Shown: positions 53,764-62,323, counted from the first letter of the stretch. The stretch is DNA of 64,000 nucleotides from Allobosea sp. CS1GBMeth4 (GCF_900185715.1 NZ_FYAS01000007.1:62001-126000); one strand, 5' to 3'. Notes: generated by a model from the sequence alone, not told the origin. Program-made: numbers and translations.

Positions 53764-53924
53764 CGGGCCGCAGCCCGGCTGGAATCGGCCGGGCCGCCTT
53801 CGCGGTACTGCGACTCCGGTCCGCGCAAGGCCGCGCAGATGCGCCACGCGCTCCCGGACGAGATCAGGGCTCCCTGGCCGGCGCACAGCGCCGGCGATGT
53901 TCCCGAACACAGGAGGACCAGACA

Positions 53925-54353
53925 ATGAAGGTATCCGATGCGATGACCCGAGGCGCCAGCATCGCCCGGCCCGACGAGACCGTGAGGGAGATCGCACGCC
54001 GCATGGCGGCCGAAGACATCGGCTTCATGCCCGTCGGCGACCACGACCGGCTGGTCGGCGCGATCACCGACCGTGACATCGCCGTCAGGGCGGTGGCGCA
54101 GGGCCGCGGCCCGGACACGCCCGTGCGCGAGATCATGACGCCGGACGTCAAGTACTGCTTCGATGACGAGGACATGGCTCATGTCGTGCAGAACATGGGC
54201 AACGTCCAGCTTCGGCGCCTGCCGGTGGTCGATCGCGACAAGCGCCTCGTCGGCGTGGTTTCGCTCGCCGACGGAGCGCTGAAGGACAGTCCCGAGGTCG
54301 TCGGCATCGCGCTGTCCGGAGTCGTCGTGCCCGGGCGGGCCGCGGCCGCCTGA
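53925..54353 (+). CDS. CBS domain protein
   Basis: A 142-residue protein with two CBS motifs making one Bateman module: VSDAMTRGASIARPDETVRE with GAITDRDIAVR, then REIMTPDVKYC with LVGVVSLADGAL. CBS pairs bind adenine nucleotides and sense energy state. AGGAGGACCAGACA is a strong ribosome binding site. Co-oriented with the small gene 17 bases downstream. Confidence 0.92.
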   Translation: MKVSDAMTRGASIARPDETVREIARRMAAEDIGFMPVGDHDRLVGAITDRDIAVRAVAQGRGPDTPVREIMTPDVKYCFDDEDMAHVVQNMGNVQLRRLPVVDRDKRLVGVVSLADGALKDSPEVVGIALSGVVVPGRAAAA

Positions 54354-54370
54354 ACCAACCGGAGGACACC

Positions 54371-54630
54371 ATGACCGGCAGGAAGACGCATGAGCAGCAG
54401 ATCCGGACGCTCGAACGCAAGTCCGACCTTCCGGACCGCCGCGAGACCGAAGCGGCCCTTCACGACGGCGCAGCCGAATCGGGACCCCATCGCCAGCCGC
54501 AGCGTTCGGCTCGCGCCAGTGAATTTCCGGTGAGCCGGGCCGGCATGAACCAGGAGAGCCGGGACCGAGCAAGCACAACCGTCCCGGGCAGACCGGTCAC
54601 AAGGGGCAGGTGCCGCGTCCCGGCCGCTGA
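54371..54630 (+). pseudogene. Small conserved protein gene with a one-base frameshift
   Basis: Starts with MTGRKTHEQQIRTLERKSDL after a CCGGAGG ribosome binding site. In frame the protein runs on to 54982, deep into the antisense of the ligase D gene. Moving to the +2 frame near 54568 gives KHNRPGQTGHKGQVPRPGR and a stop at 54628-54630, just before the ligase end. This tail matches the ending I know from short rhizobial proteins of this type (NQESRD..KHN..GQTGHK). One base appears missing at about 54564-54570, either a true mutation or a sequence error. The intact protein would have 86 residues; function unknown. Confidence 0.65.
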
Positions 54631-54640
54631 CGGAGCTCCG

Positions 54641-57145
54641 TCATCCCATGCGCAAGGGGCGCGCCTGCCGGCTGAAATCGGTCCAGACCTCGTCGACCGC
54701 GCCGCCGACGAGGTCCATGGCCCTGAAGCCGTCGGGCTCCACCTCGGTGATCGCATCCCACGGGATCGGCATCGCGACCGCCGCTCCCGGACGCGCCCGG
54801 GTCGAATAGGGAACGATGGCCGTGGCGCCGCGGCCATTGCGCAGATAGTCGATGAAGATCCGCCCCTTGCGGGCCTTCTTCGACAGGGTCGCGGTAAAGC
54901 GCTTCGGTTCCGCCTGCTCCATGGCTTTGGCGAAATCCCGCGAGAACGCCTTGACCTGCGCCCAATCGGCCTTGGGCTGTAGCGGAACCACGACGTGGAA
55001 GCCCTTGCCGCCGGAAGTCTTGAGGAAGCTGGTGAAGCCGAGCTGGTCGAGGCGCTCGCGCACGGCGAGCGTCGCGCTGCGCAGCTCCTGGAGGGCGATG
55101 CCCTTGTCCGGGTCCATGTCGAAGATGATCTGGTCCGGGGTCTCGATCGCGGCCAGGGGCGCTCCCCAGGCATGGATCTCGACGGTGCCGAGCTGGACCA
55201 GCGCGGCGAGCCCGTCGAAGTCGCGGATGAACAGCAACTCCTCGCCGTCGCTGTCGCGTTGGCTCGCGATCGCCTGATGCATGCCGGGCGAGGCGTGCTT
55301 CTGGAAGAACGTCTGGTCCTGGATGCCGTCGGGCGCCCGCACCAGGCTGAGCGGCCGTTCGAGCACGAAGCGCTTCATCACCGGCCAGACATGGGCGTAG
55401 TAGTCGAGCAGGCCCTGCTTGGTCAGCCCGGTCTCCGGCCAGAGCGCCTTGCCCGGATTGCTGAGTTTCACGGTCGTCTTCGCCATCGGCGGACTGGCAC
55501 CCTTTCTGTCGGCGCTGCGTTTGCCGGCTGACCCGCTCTCCTTGCCGTCCACCGGCCACTCGCCGCGAACCTGCTTCGCCGGCTTGTCCTCGCGCAAGCC
55601 CAGGAACGAAGCGTGCCGCAACGTTCGCGACGCTGTCCAGGCCCGGAACTCGATCTCGGCGACCAGCTCCGGCTTCACCCAGACGACGCCGCGCTGGCGT
55701 GCGGCCGCGCCCGAGAAGGGCGATGTCTCCGTCGCGAGCCGGTCGAGCTGCGCCTTCAGGATCTTGGCGGATTTCTGGGTGAAGCCGGTCCCGACGCCGC
55801 CCGCGGGCTTCAGCCTGCCGTCCTCGTAATAGCCCATGACCAGCGAACGCAGGCTGCGTCCGGACGCGGTCGAGGGCACGTAGCCGGCGATGACGAACTC
55901 CTGCCGCTGGGTGCATTTCGATTTGATCCAGTCGCGGCCGCGCCCGCTGCGATAGGGGGCGTCCCGGCGCTTGGAGACGACGCCTTCCAGGCCGATGCGG
56001 CAGGCATGGCGCAGCATCGCCTCGCCCGGCTCGACGAAATGCTCGCTGAAGCGGAGTGGTCCGTCCTCCGGCACCCGCTGCAACAGCGCCTCCAGCCGCT
56101 CCTTTCGGGCGATGAGGGGATCGTCGCGCAAATCCTCCCCGTCGAGATGAATGAGATCGAAGGCGTAGAAGACGAGCTCGTCGACCTTGCCGTCGGACAG
56201 GGCGGCCTGCAGGGCCGAGAAGGACGAGCCCGTCTCCGACAGGGCGACGACCTCGCCGTCGATCAGGGCCGCCTCGCAGGGCAGCGCCGCCAGGGCGTCG
56301 ATCAGATTCCGGCCGAACCGGTCGGTCCAGTCGAGTCCGGAGCGCGTCAGCAGATTCACGGTCCCGTCGAGCACGCGCGCCTGGAGGCGGTAGCCGTCGA
56401 ACTTCACCTCGTGCAGCCAGGCTTCGCCCTCCGGCGGGCGGGCCTGCAGGGTCGCGAGGCAGGGTTCGACGAAGGCGGGCATGGCTTCCGCGGCGCCGGC
56501 GGGCTTCGACGCCCCTGCCGGCATCGCCCCGGCTGCCGGCTTGCGCCGCGCCTTGGCGGAGCCGCGCGCCTCGCCTCGGCCGACCTCCTCGATGCTCAGC
56601 CCGGACTTCACCGAGTTCGGCGCGGTCTCGAGGATGTCCTCGTCGCTGCGGGCTGCTGCATCGTCCGACTTGATCAGCAGCCAGTTGTCGCGCTTCTCGC
56701 CGCGCCGCGGCCTCAGCCTGACGAGGTGCCAGCGCCCCGCCAGCTTGTGCCCTTCCAGAGCGAAGACCAGGTGCCCCTTCTTTATCCCCGCCGCGGGATC
56801 GCCTTCCGGCAGCCATCTGCCCTCGTCCCAGACGATCACCGAACCGGCGCCGTACTGGCCGGCCGGAATCGTGCCTTCGAAGGAGCCGTAGTCGAGCGGG
56901 TGGTCCTCGACATGGACGGCGAGGCGCTTCTCCTCGGGGTCGAGGCTCGGGCCGCGGGTCACGGCCCATGACCACAGGACGCCGTTATGCTCGAGGCGAA
57001 GATCGTAGTGCAGGCGCCGGGCCGCATGCTTGTGCACCACGAAGACGCCGCCGCGCTCGCCCGCCTTCCGCCGGGCCTTGCCGCCCTGGGGTTCGCGGGT
57101 TCGGGTGAAGTCGCGCTTGGCGCGATAGACGTCGAGGCTGGACAC
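54641..57145 (-). CDS. ligD: DNA ligase D (phosphoesterase-ligase-polymerase)
   Basis: An 834-residue LigD in the Pseudomonas-like domain order. The 3'-phosphoesterase domain (about 1-170) has HKHAARRLHYDLRLEHNG. The ATP-dependent ligase (about 220-520) has catalytic K248 in EVKFDGYR. The primase-polymerase (about 555-834) begins KLSNPGKALWPETGLTKQGL and has FDMDPDKG. Start is GTG 57145, with GGAAGG upstream. LigD joins double-strand breaks with Ku, but no ku gene lies in this window. It is convergent with the frameshifted gene. Confidence 0.95.
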   Translation of the reverse strand: MSSLDVYRAKRDFTRTREPQGGKARRKAGERGGVFVVHKHAARRLHYDLRLEHNGVLWSWAVTRGPSLDPEEKRLAVHVEDHPLDYGSFEGTIPAGQYGAGSVIVWDEGRWLPEGDPAAGIKKGHLVFALEGHKLAGRWHLVRLRPRRGEKRDNWLLIKSDDAAARSDEDILETAPNSVKSGLSIEEVGRGEARGSAKARRKPAAGAMPAGASKPAGAAEAMPAFVEPCLATLQARPPEGEAWLHEVKFDGYRLQARVLDGTVNLLTRSGLDWTDRFGRNLIDALAALPCEAALIDGEVVALSETGSSFSALQAALSDGKVDELVFYAFDLIHLDGEDLRDDPLIARKERLEALLQRVPEDGPLRFSEHFVEPGEAMLRHACRIGLEGVVSKRRDAPYRSGRGRDWIKSKCTQRQEFVIAGYVPSTASGRSLRSLVMGYYEDGRLKPAGGVGTGFTQKSAKILKAQLDRLATETSPFSGAAARQRGVVWVKPELVAEIEFRAWTASRTLRHASFLGLREDKPAKQVRGEWPVDGKESGSAGKRSADRKGASPPMAKTTVKLSNPGKALWPETGLTKQGLLDYYAHVWPVMKRFVLERPLSLVRAPDGIQDQTFFQKHASPGMHQAIASQRDSDGEELLFIRDFDGLAALVQLGTVEIHAWGAPLAAIETPDQIIFDMDPDKGIALQELRSATLAVRERLDQLGFTSFLKTSGGKGFHVVVPLQPKADWAQVKAFSRDFAKAMEQAEPKRFTATLSKKARKGRIFIDYLRNGRGATAIVPYSTRARPGAAVAMPIPWDAITEVEPDGFRAMDLVGGAVDEVWTDFSRQARPLRMG

Positions 57146-57198
57146 CGGTCTCTGCCTTCCGGTTCGGGTCAGGCGAATGCCGCCGCGGCCATGGTCCG

Positions 57199-57612
57199 CT
57201 AATTGTTCTGATGCTCCCGCACATAGCGGTGGTCGGTGTGGCGGCCGGCATAGTCGCGATCGATCTCGGAGATCAGCTTGTCCGCGTCCTCACGGTCGAC
57301 GGCGCGCAGGATCGCATCGAGCTTGGCCTCGATCCTGTCGTCTCCCTCCTTGGATTGCGGCGAGCCGACATAAAGCAGGAGGGCGAGGCCGCCGACCTGC
57401 CATAGCAGCTGCAGGAATTCCGACTGCCAGTTCTCGAGCGTGTCGCGCATCATCACGATCAGATACTCCGAGAACACGACAGGCTGCTGATGGCTCTGCT
57501 GCTCCTGGACATAGGCGAACCAGCCGAACAGCCAATGGCCGGTCAGGCTGATCAGGAAGAAGGCTGCGGTCACCCAGGCGAACCCGTATCGGGACCAGAT
57601 GCTGCGGTACAT
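57199..57612 (-). CDS. DUF6766 family membrane protein
   Basis: A 137-residue membrane protein with two hydrophobic segments (AWVTAAFFLISLTGHWLFGW, about 12-31, and LLWQVGGLALLLYVG, about 68-82) and a charged C-terminal tail rich in Asp, Arg and His (ISEIDRDYAGRHTDHRYV). The family is widespread near ligD/ku and stress genes in rhizobia; function unknown. It lies 53 bases upstream of ligD and may be in the same transcript. Confidence 0.85.
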   Translation of the reverse strand: MYRSIWSRYGFAWVTAAFFLISLTGHWLFGWFAYVQEQQSHQQPVVFSEYLIVMMRDTLENWQSEFLQLLWQVGGLALLLYVGSPQSKEGDDRIEAKLDAILRAVDREDADKLISEIDRDYAGRHTDHRYVREHQNN

Positions 57613-57645
57613 CGACGGCCTCGCTGGAAGCTTGGCATTTGCGCA

Positions 57646-58299
57646 TCAACCGGCTCTCCCGCGGGAAGTTCCCGCCGCCGGCTCCAGCGACAAGCGTCGA
57701 ATCCGGCTCAGATCCGCGACGAAGGCCTGGAAGGCCCTTGCTCTGGCCTCGGCTTCCGGCTGGCGCAGCACGGAGGAGGGATGCACGGTGATGAAGCCGC
57801 GGCGCTCGCCGAAGTGCGTTTCCCCGCGATGTCGCGAAATCGGCAGGGCCTTGCCCGCCAGCGCCAGCGTGGCGGTGGCCCCGAGCGCGACCACGATATG
57901 CGGGTCGACGAAGGCGAGCTCCTTGTCCAGCCACCAGCGATAATGCCGGACCTCGCCGGCCGTGGGCCGCTGGTGGATGCGCCGCTTGCCGCGTTCGACG
58001 AATTTGAAGTGCTTCACGGCATTGGTGAGATAGGTCTCGGCCCGGTCGATGCCGGCTTCGGCCAGGGCGCGGTCGAGCAACCGGCCGGCCGGTCCGACGA
58101 AGGGCCGGCCCTGCTGGTCCTCCTGGTCGCCGGGCTGCTCGCCGACGAAGGCGATGGCCGCGTCTTCCGGCCCCTCTCCGAGCACGGCGCGCCCGGCTCC
58201 GGACACCAGCGGGGGCGAGGCCGCGATGGCGGCATTCAGGGCTGCGAGGCTCGCAACCTCCCGCATGGCTGGATCAGCGGCCCGAACCTCTCCCGGCAT
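57646..58299 (-). CDS. UdgX-like uracil-DNA binding protein lacking cysteines
   Basis: A 217-residue member of the uracil-DNA glycosylase superfamily. GEQPGDQED (53-61) is the motif A variant of UdgX, KRRIH (105-109) is the UdgX-specific loop whose histidine makes a covalent link to the abasic sugar, and HPSS is motif B. Unlike known UdgX and family 4 enzymes, it contains no cysteine, so the 4Fe-4S cluster cannot form: the N-terminal CxxC region reads NAAIAASPP and the later Cys position reads Tyr (VRHYRWWL). It lies downstream of the general-stress and small-protein genes. Confidence 0.85.
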   Translation of the reverse strand: MPGEVRAADPAMREVASLAALNAAIAASPPLVSGAGRAVLGEGPEDAAIAFVGEQPGDQEDQQGRPFVGPAGRLLDRALAEAGIDRAETYLTNAVKHFKFVERGKRRIHQRPTAGEVRHYRWWLDKELAFVDPHIVVALGATATLALAGKALPISRHRGETHFGERRGFITVHPSSVLRQPEAEARARAFQAFVADLSRIRRLSLEPAAGTSRGRAG

Positions 58300-58386
58300 G
58301 GCTCATCCTTCATTGCGTCGAGACAACCCGCCGGCCGCTGAAGCGATAGCCGGCCGGGCAGGGGGCGAGCCCGTCGCGCAGGCGGC

Positions 58387-58593
58387 TCACGACGTGGATT
58401 TGCCGCCCTTCATGCGCGGCGAGCGCGAGTGATGGCTGTCGCGCTCGCCGCCGCCGCCCGAGACGGTGCTCTGTCGCCGCCGGTCCGATTCCGCAGGCGG
58501 CTTGTCGATCTCCAGCGGCGCCTTGGCATTTTCATGGGCCGCGCCGGGCCCGCCTTGGCGGATGCTGGCCGGGGTCTTGGTCGAAGTCGGCAT
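58387..58593 (-). CDS. Small hydrophilic protein, 68 residues
   Basis: A low-complexity, probably disordered protein (TPASIRQGGPGAAHENAKAP; later SGGGGERDSHHSRSPRMKGG). GAGGAGCCGTC before the ATG is a strong ribosome binding site. The gene starts ten bases after the previous small gene ends and is read in the same direction. Similar short polar proteins occur near stress genes in rhizobia. Function unknown. Confidence 0.65.
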   Translation of the reverse strand: MPTSTKTPASIRQGGPGAAHENAKAPLEIDKPPAESDRRRQSTVSGGGGERDSHHSRSPRMKGGKSTS

Positions 58594-58602
58594 GACGGCT
58601 CC

Positions 58603-58782
58603 TCATCGATCCTGCTGATAGCCCTGATTGGTGGTGTTCTGGCGGATGTTGGCGTGCCGCCCCGTCGCGCCGGAGCGCTCGGCCGGTTTCTCGCTCGATT
58701 GCTCGACAGGGCGGGTCTTGTCCTCGCCCGGCCCCTTGTCGCTGCGGTTGGCCGGCGGAACCGGCAGGGTCTTGCTGGTCAT
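58603..58782 (-). CDS. Small hydrophilic protein, 59 residues
   Basis: A short gene starting MTSKTLPVPPANRSDKGPGE after GAGGAGTATCGTC and ending NIRQNTTNQGYQQDR. Polar, with no hydrophobic core, so probably disordered. The ending is one I recognise from small conserved rhizobial proteins. It lies 27 bases after the general-stress gene and directly before the 68-residue gene, so the three look like one operon. Confidence 0.75.
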   Translation of the reverse strand: MTSKTLPVPPANRSDKGPGEDKTRPVEQSSEKPAERSGATGRHANIRQNTTNQGYQQDR

Positions 58783-58809
58783 GACGATACTCCTCGAATG
58801 GTTCGAACC

Positions 58810-59361
58810 TCAGGAGACGACGCCGGAGAGGTCGTCGCGGCGGGCCTCGGCCCTCTCGTCGAAGCCGGTCCAGCCCTCGGCCTGGTAGCGGCTGCGCAGG
58901 GCTGCGACGTCGACCGGGCCTCCGCCCGCCATGATCGCGCTCGCCTGCGCAGCCTGGTGGTCGGCCGCGCGAACCGCCACGACGGCGCCGCCGCGCCTGA
59001 TCGTCTCGGCGAGGACGTCGGCGTCGCCCTCGTCCACGCCGGCACCGGTCAGGGCTCCGATCAGGCTGCCGGCGGCGGCTCCCGCCACCGCGCCGACCGC
59101 GGTCCCGCCGATCAGCCAGCCCGCTGCGACCGCGGCTCCGACGCCGGGAATGGGCAGGCTCATCAGGGCGCCGAGCAGGCCGGCGCCGCTGCCGATGACG
59201 GTTCCGGCTCGCGCGCCCTCCTCGGCATTCTCCTCGACCGCCTCGAGCGGCCGGGCGACGAGACTGATGTCCTCCGTCGGCAACCCCGCATCCTCGAGCT
59301 TGCCGACGACGGCCGCCGCGCGGTCGTAGCTGGCATAGGAGCGGACGATCGTGCGTGCCAT
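58810..59361 (-). CDS. General stress protein 17M-like domain protein
   Basis: A 183-residue protein. Residues 1-50 match the general stress protein 17M-type domain (TIVRSYASYDRAAAVVGKLE). It continues with a Gly/Ala-rich hydrophobic hairpin (about 55-105: GSGAGLLGALMSLPIPGVGA) resembling glycine-zipper membrane segments, then a soluble tail with VVAVRAADHQAAQA. Possibly membrane-associated in stress. First gene of a leftward group with two small proteins and possibly the UdgX-like gene. Confidence 0.85.
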   Translation of the reverse strand: MARTIVRSYASYDRAAAVVGKLEDAGLPTEDISLVARPLEAVEENAEEGARAGTVIGSGAGLLGALMSLPIPGVGAAVAAGWLIGGTAVGAVAGAAAGSLIGALTGAGVDEGDADVLAETIRRGGAVVAVRAADHQAAQASAIMAGGGPVDVAALRSRYQAEGWTGFDERAEARRDDLSGVVS

Positions 59362-59393
59362 GGATCTCTCCTTCGCCGGGGCATGTTCTGACG

Positions 59394-59419
59394 AACCCCC
59401 TCGCCGGGGCGGTTGTTCC
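59394..59419 (-). promoter_or_regulatory. Possible EcfG-type general stress promoter
   Basis: Read leftward, GGAAC (59419-59415), 17 bases, then GGTT (59397-59394), compared with GGAAC-N16/17-CGTT used by the alphaproteobacterial general stress sigma factor; one base of the -10 differs. It lies 32 bases before the start codon of the general-stress gene at 59361. Confidence 0.4.
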
Positions 59420-59445
59420 CGCCGGCCGCGGCATGCGTCGACCGG

Positions 59446-60375
59446 TCACGCGGCCCGGGGTTCGGCTTCGGGACTCCAGACCTGCTTCAGCATGCGCATC
59501 AGCCGCGCGGCATCCTCGGGCGCGTGGCGTTTGTCGGTGTTGTCGAAGAACAGGAACACGTCGCGCGGCCGCGCCGCGGCGGCGCCGGCCTCATCGGCGA
59601 ATTCGCCGTCGCGCATCGGCTCTCCGCGCGTCCAGGCCTGGATCCGCGCCGCCCAGCGCCGAAGCTCGGCCTCCTCGTAGCGCGAGCGGTAGAGTTCGGC
59701 CGAGCCGTGCAGGCGGCAGTAGACGAAGTCGGCCGTCAGATCCATCAGCCTCGGCCAGTCGACCGTGTCGGCGCAGACGAGGGCGACCTCGTGCCGGCGC
59801 AGCAGGGCGATGAAGGCCGGGTCGCGGAAGCTGTCATGGCGGATCTCGATCGCATGGCGCAGAGGCCGGTTCGCATCGGTCCGAGTCCAGGCCCGCCCCT
59901 CCAGCCGCTCGTCGTGCCGCCGCGCCAGGGCGGCGGCGGCCTGCGTATCCTTCGGGAGGAGCGCGAGGAAATCCGTCATCAGGCCCGGATCGAAGCGGAA
60001 GCTCGGCGGAAATTGCCAGAGCAGCGGCCCCAGCGTGTGGCCGAGCCGCAGAACGCCCGACGCGAGGAAATTGGCGAGCGGCGTCTCGATGTCCCGGAGC
60101 CGGCGCATATGCGTGATGTAGCGCGAGCCCTTCACCGCGAAGACGAACCCCTCGGGCGCGACCTGCGCCCAGCGCGCGAAGGCTTCCGGCTTCTGCAGGC
60201 CATAGAAGGTGCCGTTGACCTCCAAAGCGGGGAACTGCCGGGTGGCGAAGGCCAGCTCGTTCTTCTGGGGCAGGCCTTCGGGATAGAAGTGGCGGCGCCA
60301 GGGCGCATAGGTCCAGCCCGACAATCCGATGCGGATCATCGCCTGCGGCCCGCCCGCCCTTCGCCGTTCGGCCAT
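59446..60375 (-). CDS. DUF72 (YecE-like) protein
   Basis: A 309-residue TIM-barrel-like DUF72 protein. Visible are RIGLSGWTYAPWRRHFYPEG at the N-terminus, FAVKGSRYITHMRRL, and the conserved C-terminal FLFFDNTDKRHAPEDA. Function unknown in any organism; often found near DNA repair or stress genes. Unlike the ligD group it has its own 110-base upstream gap. Confidence 0.9.
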   Translation of the reverse strand: MAERRRAGGPQAMIRIGLSGWTYAPWRRHFYPEGLPQKNELAFATRQFPALEVNGTFYGLQKPEAFARWAQVAPEGFVFAVKGSRYITHMRRLRDIETPLANFLASGVLRLGHTLGPLLWQFPPSFRFDPGLMTDFLALLPKDTQAAAALARRHDERLEGRAWTRTDANRPLRHAIEIRHDSFRDPAFIALLRRHEVALVCADTVDWPRLMDLTADFVYCRLHGSAELYRSRYEEAELRRWAARIQAWTRGEPMRDGEFADEAGAAAARPRDVFLFFDNTDKRHAPEDAARLMRMLKQVWSPEAEPRAA

Positions 60376-60488
60376 CGTGATGCCCTGGCTCGCTCCTGCC
60401 CCAAAACAAGCGCGGGGAGACTGCCTGGTTCCCGCCGGGGCGATCGCCGGTCACGACAATGCGGCTGGCCGCCGGCGACGCCGACCCG

Positions 60489-60683
60489 TCAGCAGGCGCG
60501 GCACGCGAACGGCCTGATCTCCGGCCGGCCCTGCTGGATGACGATCCGCTCCATCGCGCCGTCCGGCTTGACGCGGATCACGCCGTCGCCCGAGCACTCG
60601 TCGATGAAGTAGGCGGGCAGCCCGGCGCGCGACGCCTTCTCGATCGTCTGCCGGCGAAATTGCTTGAGCTTGTCGGGGTCCAT
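60489..60683 (-). CDS. Small protein with C-terminal CRAC, 64 residues
   Basis: Start at ATG 60683 after GGAGCCTCGCC; an upstream in-frame start at 60716 is less likely. The sequence has an N-terminal helix (LKQFRRQTIEKASRAGLPAY) and a short beta region, and ends FACRAC. The two terminal cysteines suggest metal or disulfide chemistry. Not recognised. Confidence 0.65.
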   Translation of the reverse strand: MDPDKLKQFRRQTIEKASRAGLPAYFIDECSGDGVIRVKPDGAMERIVIQQGRPEIRPFACRAC

Positions 60684-60777
60684 GGCGAGGCTCCGTAGCG
60701 CGATGAGGCGAGGCACCCTTCGGCCAGCGATTTGGGGAGGATCGCCGCCGGTTCAAGCCTCTGTCCGCGCCGCCGGG

Positions 60778-61335
60778 TCAGCGCAGCACGACGACCTTGG
60801 CGCCGAGCCGGACGCGGTCGTAGAGGTCAATGACGTCGCGATTGGTCATGCGGATGCAGCCGGACGATACCGCAGCTCCGATCGTGTCGGGCTCGTTGGA
60901 GCCGTGGATGCGGTAGAGGCTGGAGCCGAGATAGATCGCCCGTGCGCCGAGCGGGTTGTCCATCCCGCCGGGCATGTAACGTGGCAGATCGGGCCGGCGC
61001 CTCAGCATCGCGGCGGGCGGGCGCCAGTCCGGCCATTCCCGCTTCCTCGTCACCGTCTTGGTGCCCGACCAGCTGAAGCCGCGCCGTCCGACACCGACGC
61101 CGTAGCGCAGGGCCCGGCCGCCGCCGAGGACGTAATAGAGCCGTCGCTGGCTGGTCGAGATCACGATCGTTCCGGGAGCATGTGTGCCTGTCCAGGGCAC
61201 GATCTGCCGCGCAATCGGCTGTTCGCTGAAGATGTTGAGGAAATCCGCGAGCCCGCGGCTGAGCGGATTATCGTAGGCCCGTGCGGGCGCCGCGAAGGCG
61301 AGGGCGCTGACGAGGAGGAGGACGGTACGCAGCAT
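60778..61335 (-). CDS. L,D-transpeptidase (YkuD family)
   Basis: A 185-residue exported enzyme. The signal peptide is about residues 1-20 (LLLVSALAFAAPARA). The YkuD catalytic region has IHGSNEPDTIGAAVSSGCIR (H143 and the nucleophile Cys in SSGCIRM). It makes 3-3 cross-links in peptidoglycan or anchors proteins to it. Rhizobial genomes carry many copies. Stands alone. Confidence 0.94.
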   Translation of the reverse strand: MLRTVLLLVSALAFAAPARAYDNPLSRGLADFLNIFSEQPIARQIVPWTGTHAPGTIVISTSQRRLYYVLGGGRALRYGVGVGRRGFSWSGTKTVTRKREWPDWRPPAAMLRRRPDLPRYMPGGMDNPLGARAIYLGSSLYRIHGSNEPDTIGAAVSSGCIRMTNRDVIDLYDRVRLGAKVVVLR

Positions 61336-61522
61336 GATCGGCCTCTGGAGGCCCCCCGCGCCGATTTAACGGGAAGAGCGAAAACGAGGTCAAGGCAGCG
61401 GCCGGCCCCGCTCCGCCGGTGCGCCGGGGCCTCGGCCGGTATGCGGGCCTCACTGCCGGCCTCTTCGCGTGGCGCAGGGCGGCCCGGCTTGCCTCGCCTC
61501 GGAGCGGCTCTAGACTGCGTCC

Positions 61523-62323
61523 ATGGCACATGCTCTCAGATCCGGCGCGACGCCGGCGGCCGTCTCGTCCGGCCTGAACCAGCCCGATCTCGATTCCGAC
61601 GCAGTCTGGGAGGCGCGGCGCGACCTCGCCGCCTGCTTCCGCATGGCGGCGCGCTATGGCTTCGAGGAGGGCATCTGCAACCATTTCTCGGCGCTGGTGC
61701 CGGGTTACGACGATCTCTTCATCGTCAATCCCTATGGCTGGGCTTTCCGCGAGCTCACCGCCTCGAAGCTGCTGATCTGCGATTTCCACGGCAATGTCGT
61801 CGCCGGCGAGGGGCAGCCCGAGGCGACCGCCTTCTACATCCACGCCCGTGTCCACAAGAACCTGCCGCGCGCCCGCGTCGCCTTCCACACCCACATGCCC
61901 TACGGCACAGCGCTCTCGATGACCGAGGGCGAGCCCCTGATCTTCGCCGGGCAGACGGCGCTGAAATTCTACGGCCGCACCGCCGTCGACCGCGATTATA
62001 ACGGCCTTGCCCTCGACGAGCGCGAGGGCGACCGCATCGCCGGCGCGATCGGCGAGGCCGACATCGTCTTCATGAAGCATCACGGCGTCATGGTGCTCGG
62101 CCCGACCATCGCCGAGGCCTGGGACGATCTCTACTACCTCGAGCGTGCCTGCGAGGTGCAGACGCTCGCGCTCTCGACCGGCCGCGAGGTGCTGCCGGTG
62201 AAGCCGGAGATCGCCGAGGCGGCCTATCGCCAGATGCGCGAGGGCGACCCGGAATCGGCGCGCCTGCACCTGGCTTCGATCCGCCGCCAGCTCGACGCCG
62301 AGGAGCCGGTCTATCGCGATTGA
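61523..62323 (+). CDS. Class II aldolase/adducin family protein
   Basis: A 266-residue class II aldolase-fold protein. ICNHFSALVPG and VAFHTHMPYGTALSMTEG (with HTH metal ligands near residue 118) and FMKHHGVMVLG (third histidine) are present. Members act as zinc-dependent sugar-phosphate aldolases, epimerases or decarboxylases, but many, like this type, are uncharacterised. Faces the MocR regulator tail to tail across a hairpin-rich gap. Confidence 0.88.
   Translation: MAHALRSGATPAAVSSGLNQPDLDSDAVWEARRDLAACFRMAARYGFEEGICNHFSALVPGYDDLFIVNPYGWAFRELTASKLLICDFHGNVVAGEGQPEATAFYIHARVHKNLPRARVAFHTHMPYGTALSMTEGEPLIFAGQTALKFYGRTAVDRDYNGLALDEREGDRIAGAIGEADIVFMKHHGVMVLGPTIAEAWDDLYYLERACEVQTLALSTGREVLPVKPEIAEAAYRQMREGDPESARLHLASIRRQLDAEEPVYRD

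Noticed and set aside
54597-56975. A 792-codon minus-strand frame over ligD
   Set aside because: Same strand but another frame than ligD; Arg/Gly/Ala-rich, no domains, while ligD has all three expected domains.
60400-60470. GGAAC-N-TGTT as an EcfG promoter for the DUF72 gene
   Set aside because: The spacer would be 19 bases, outside the 16-17 usual for this sigma factor.
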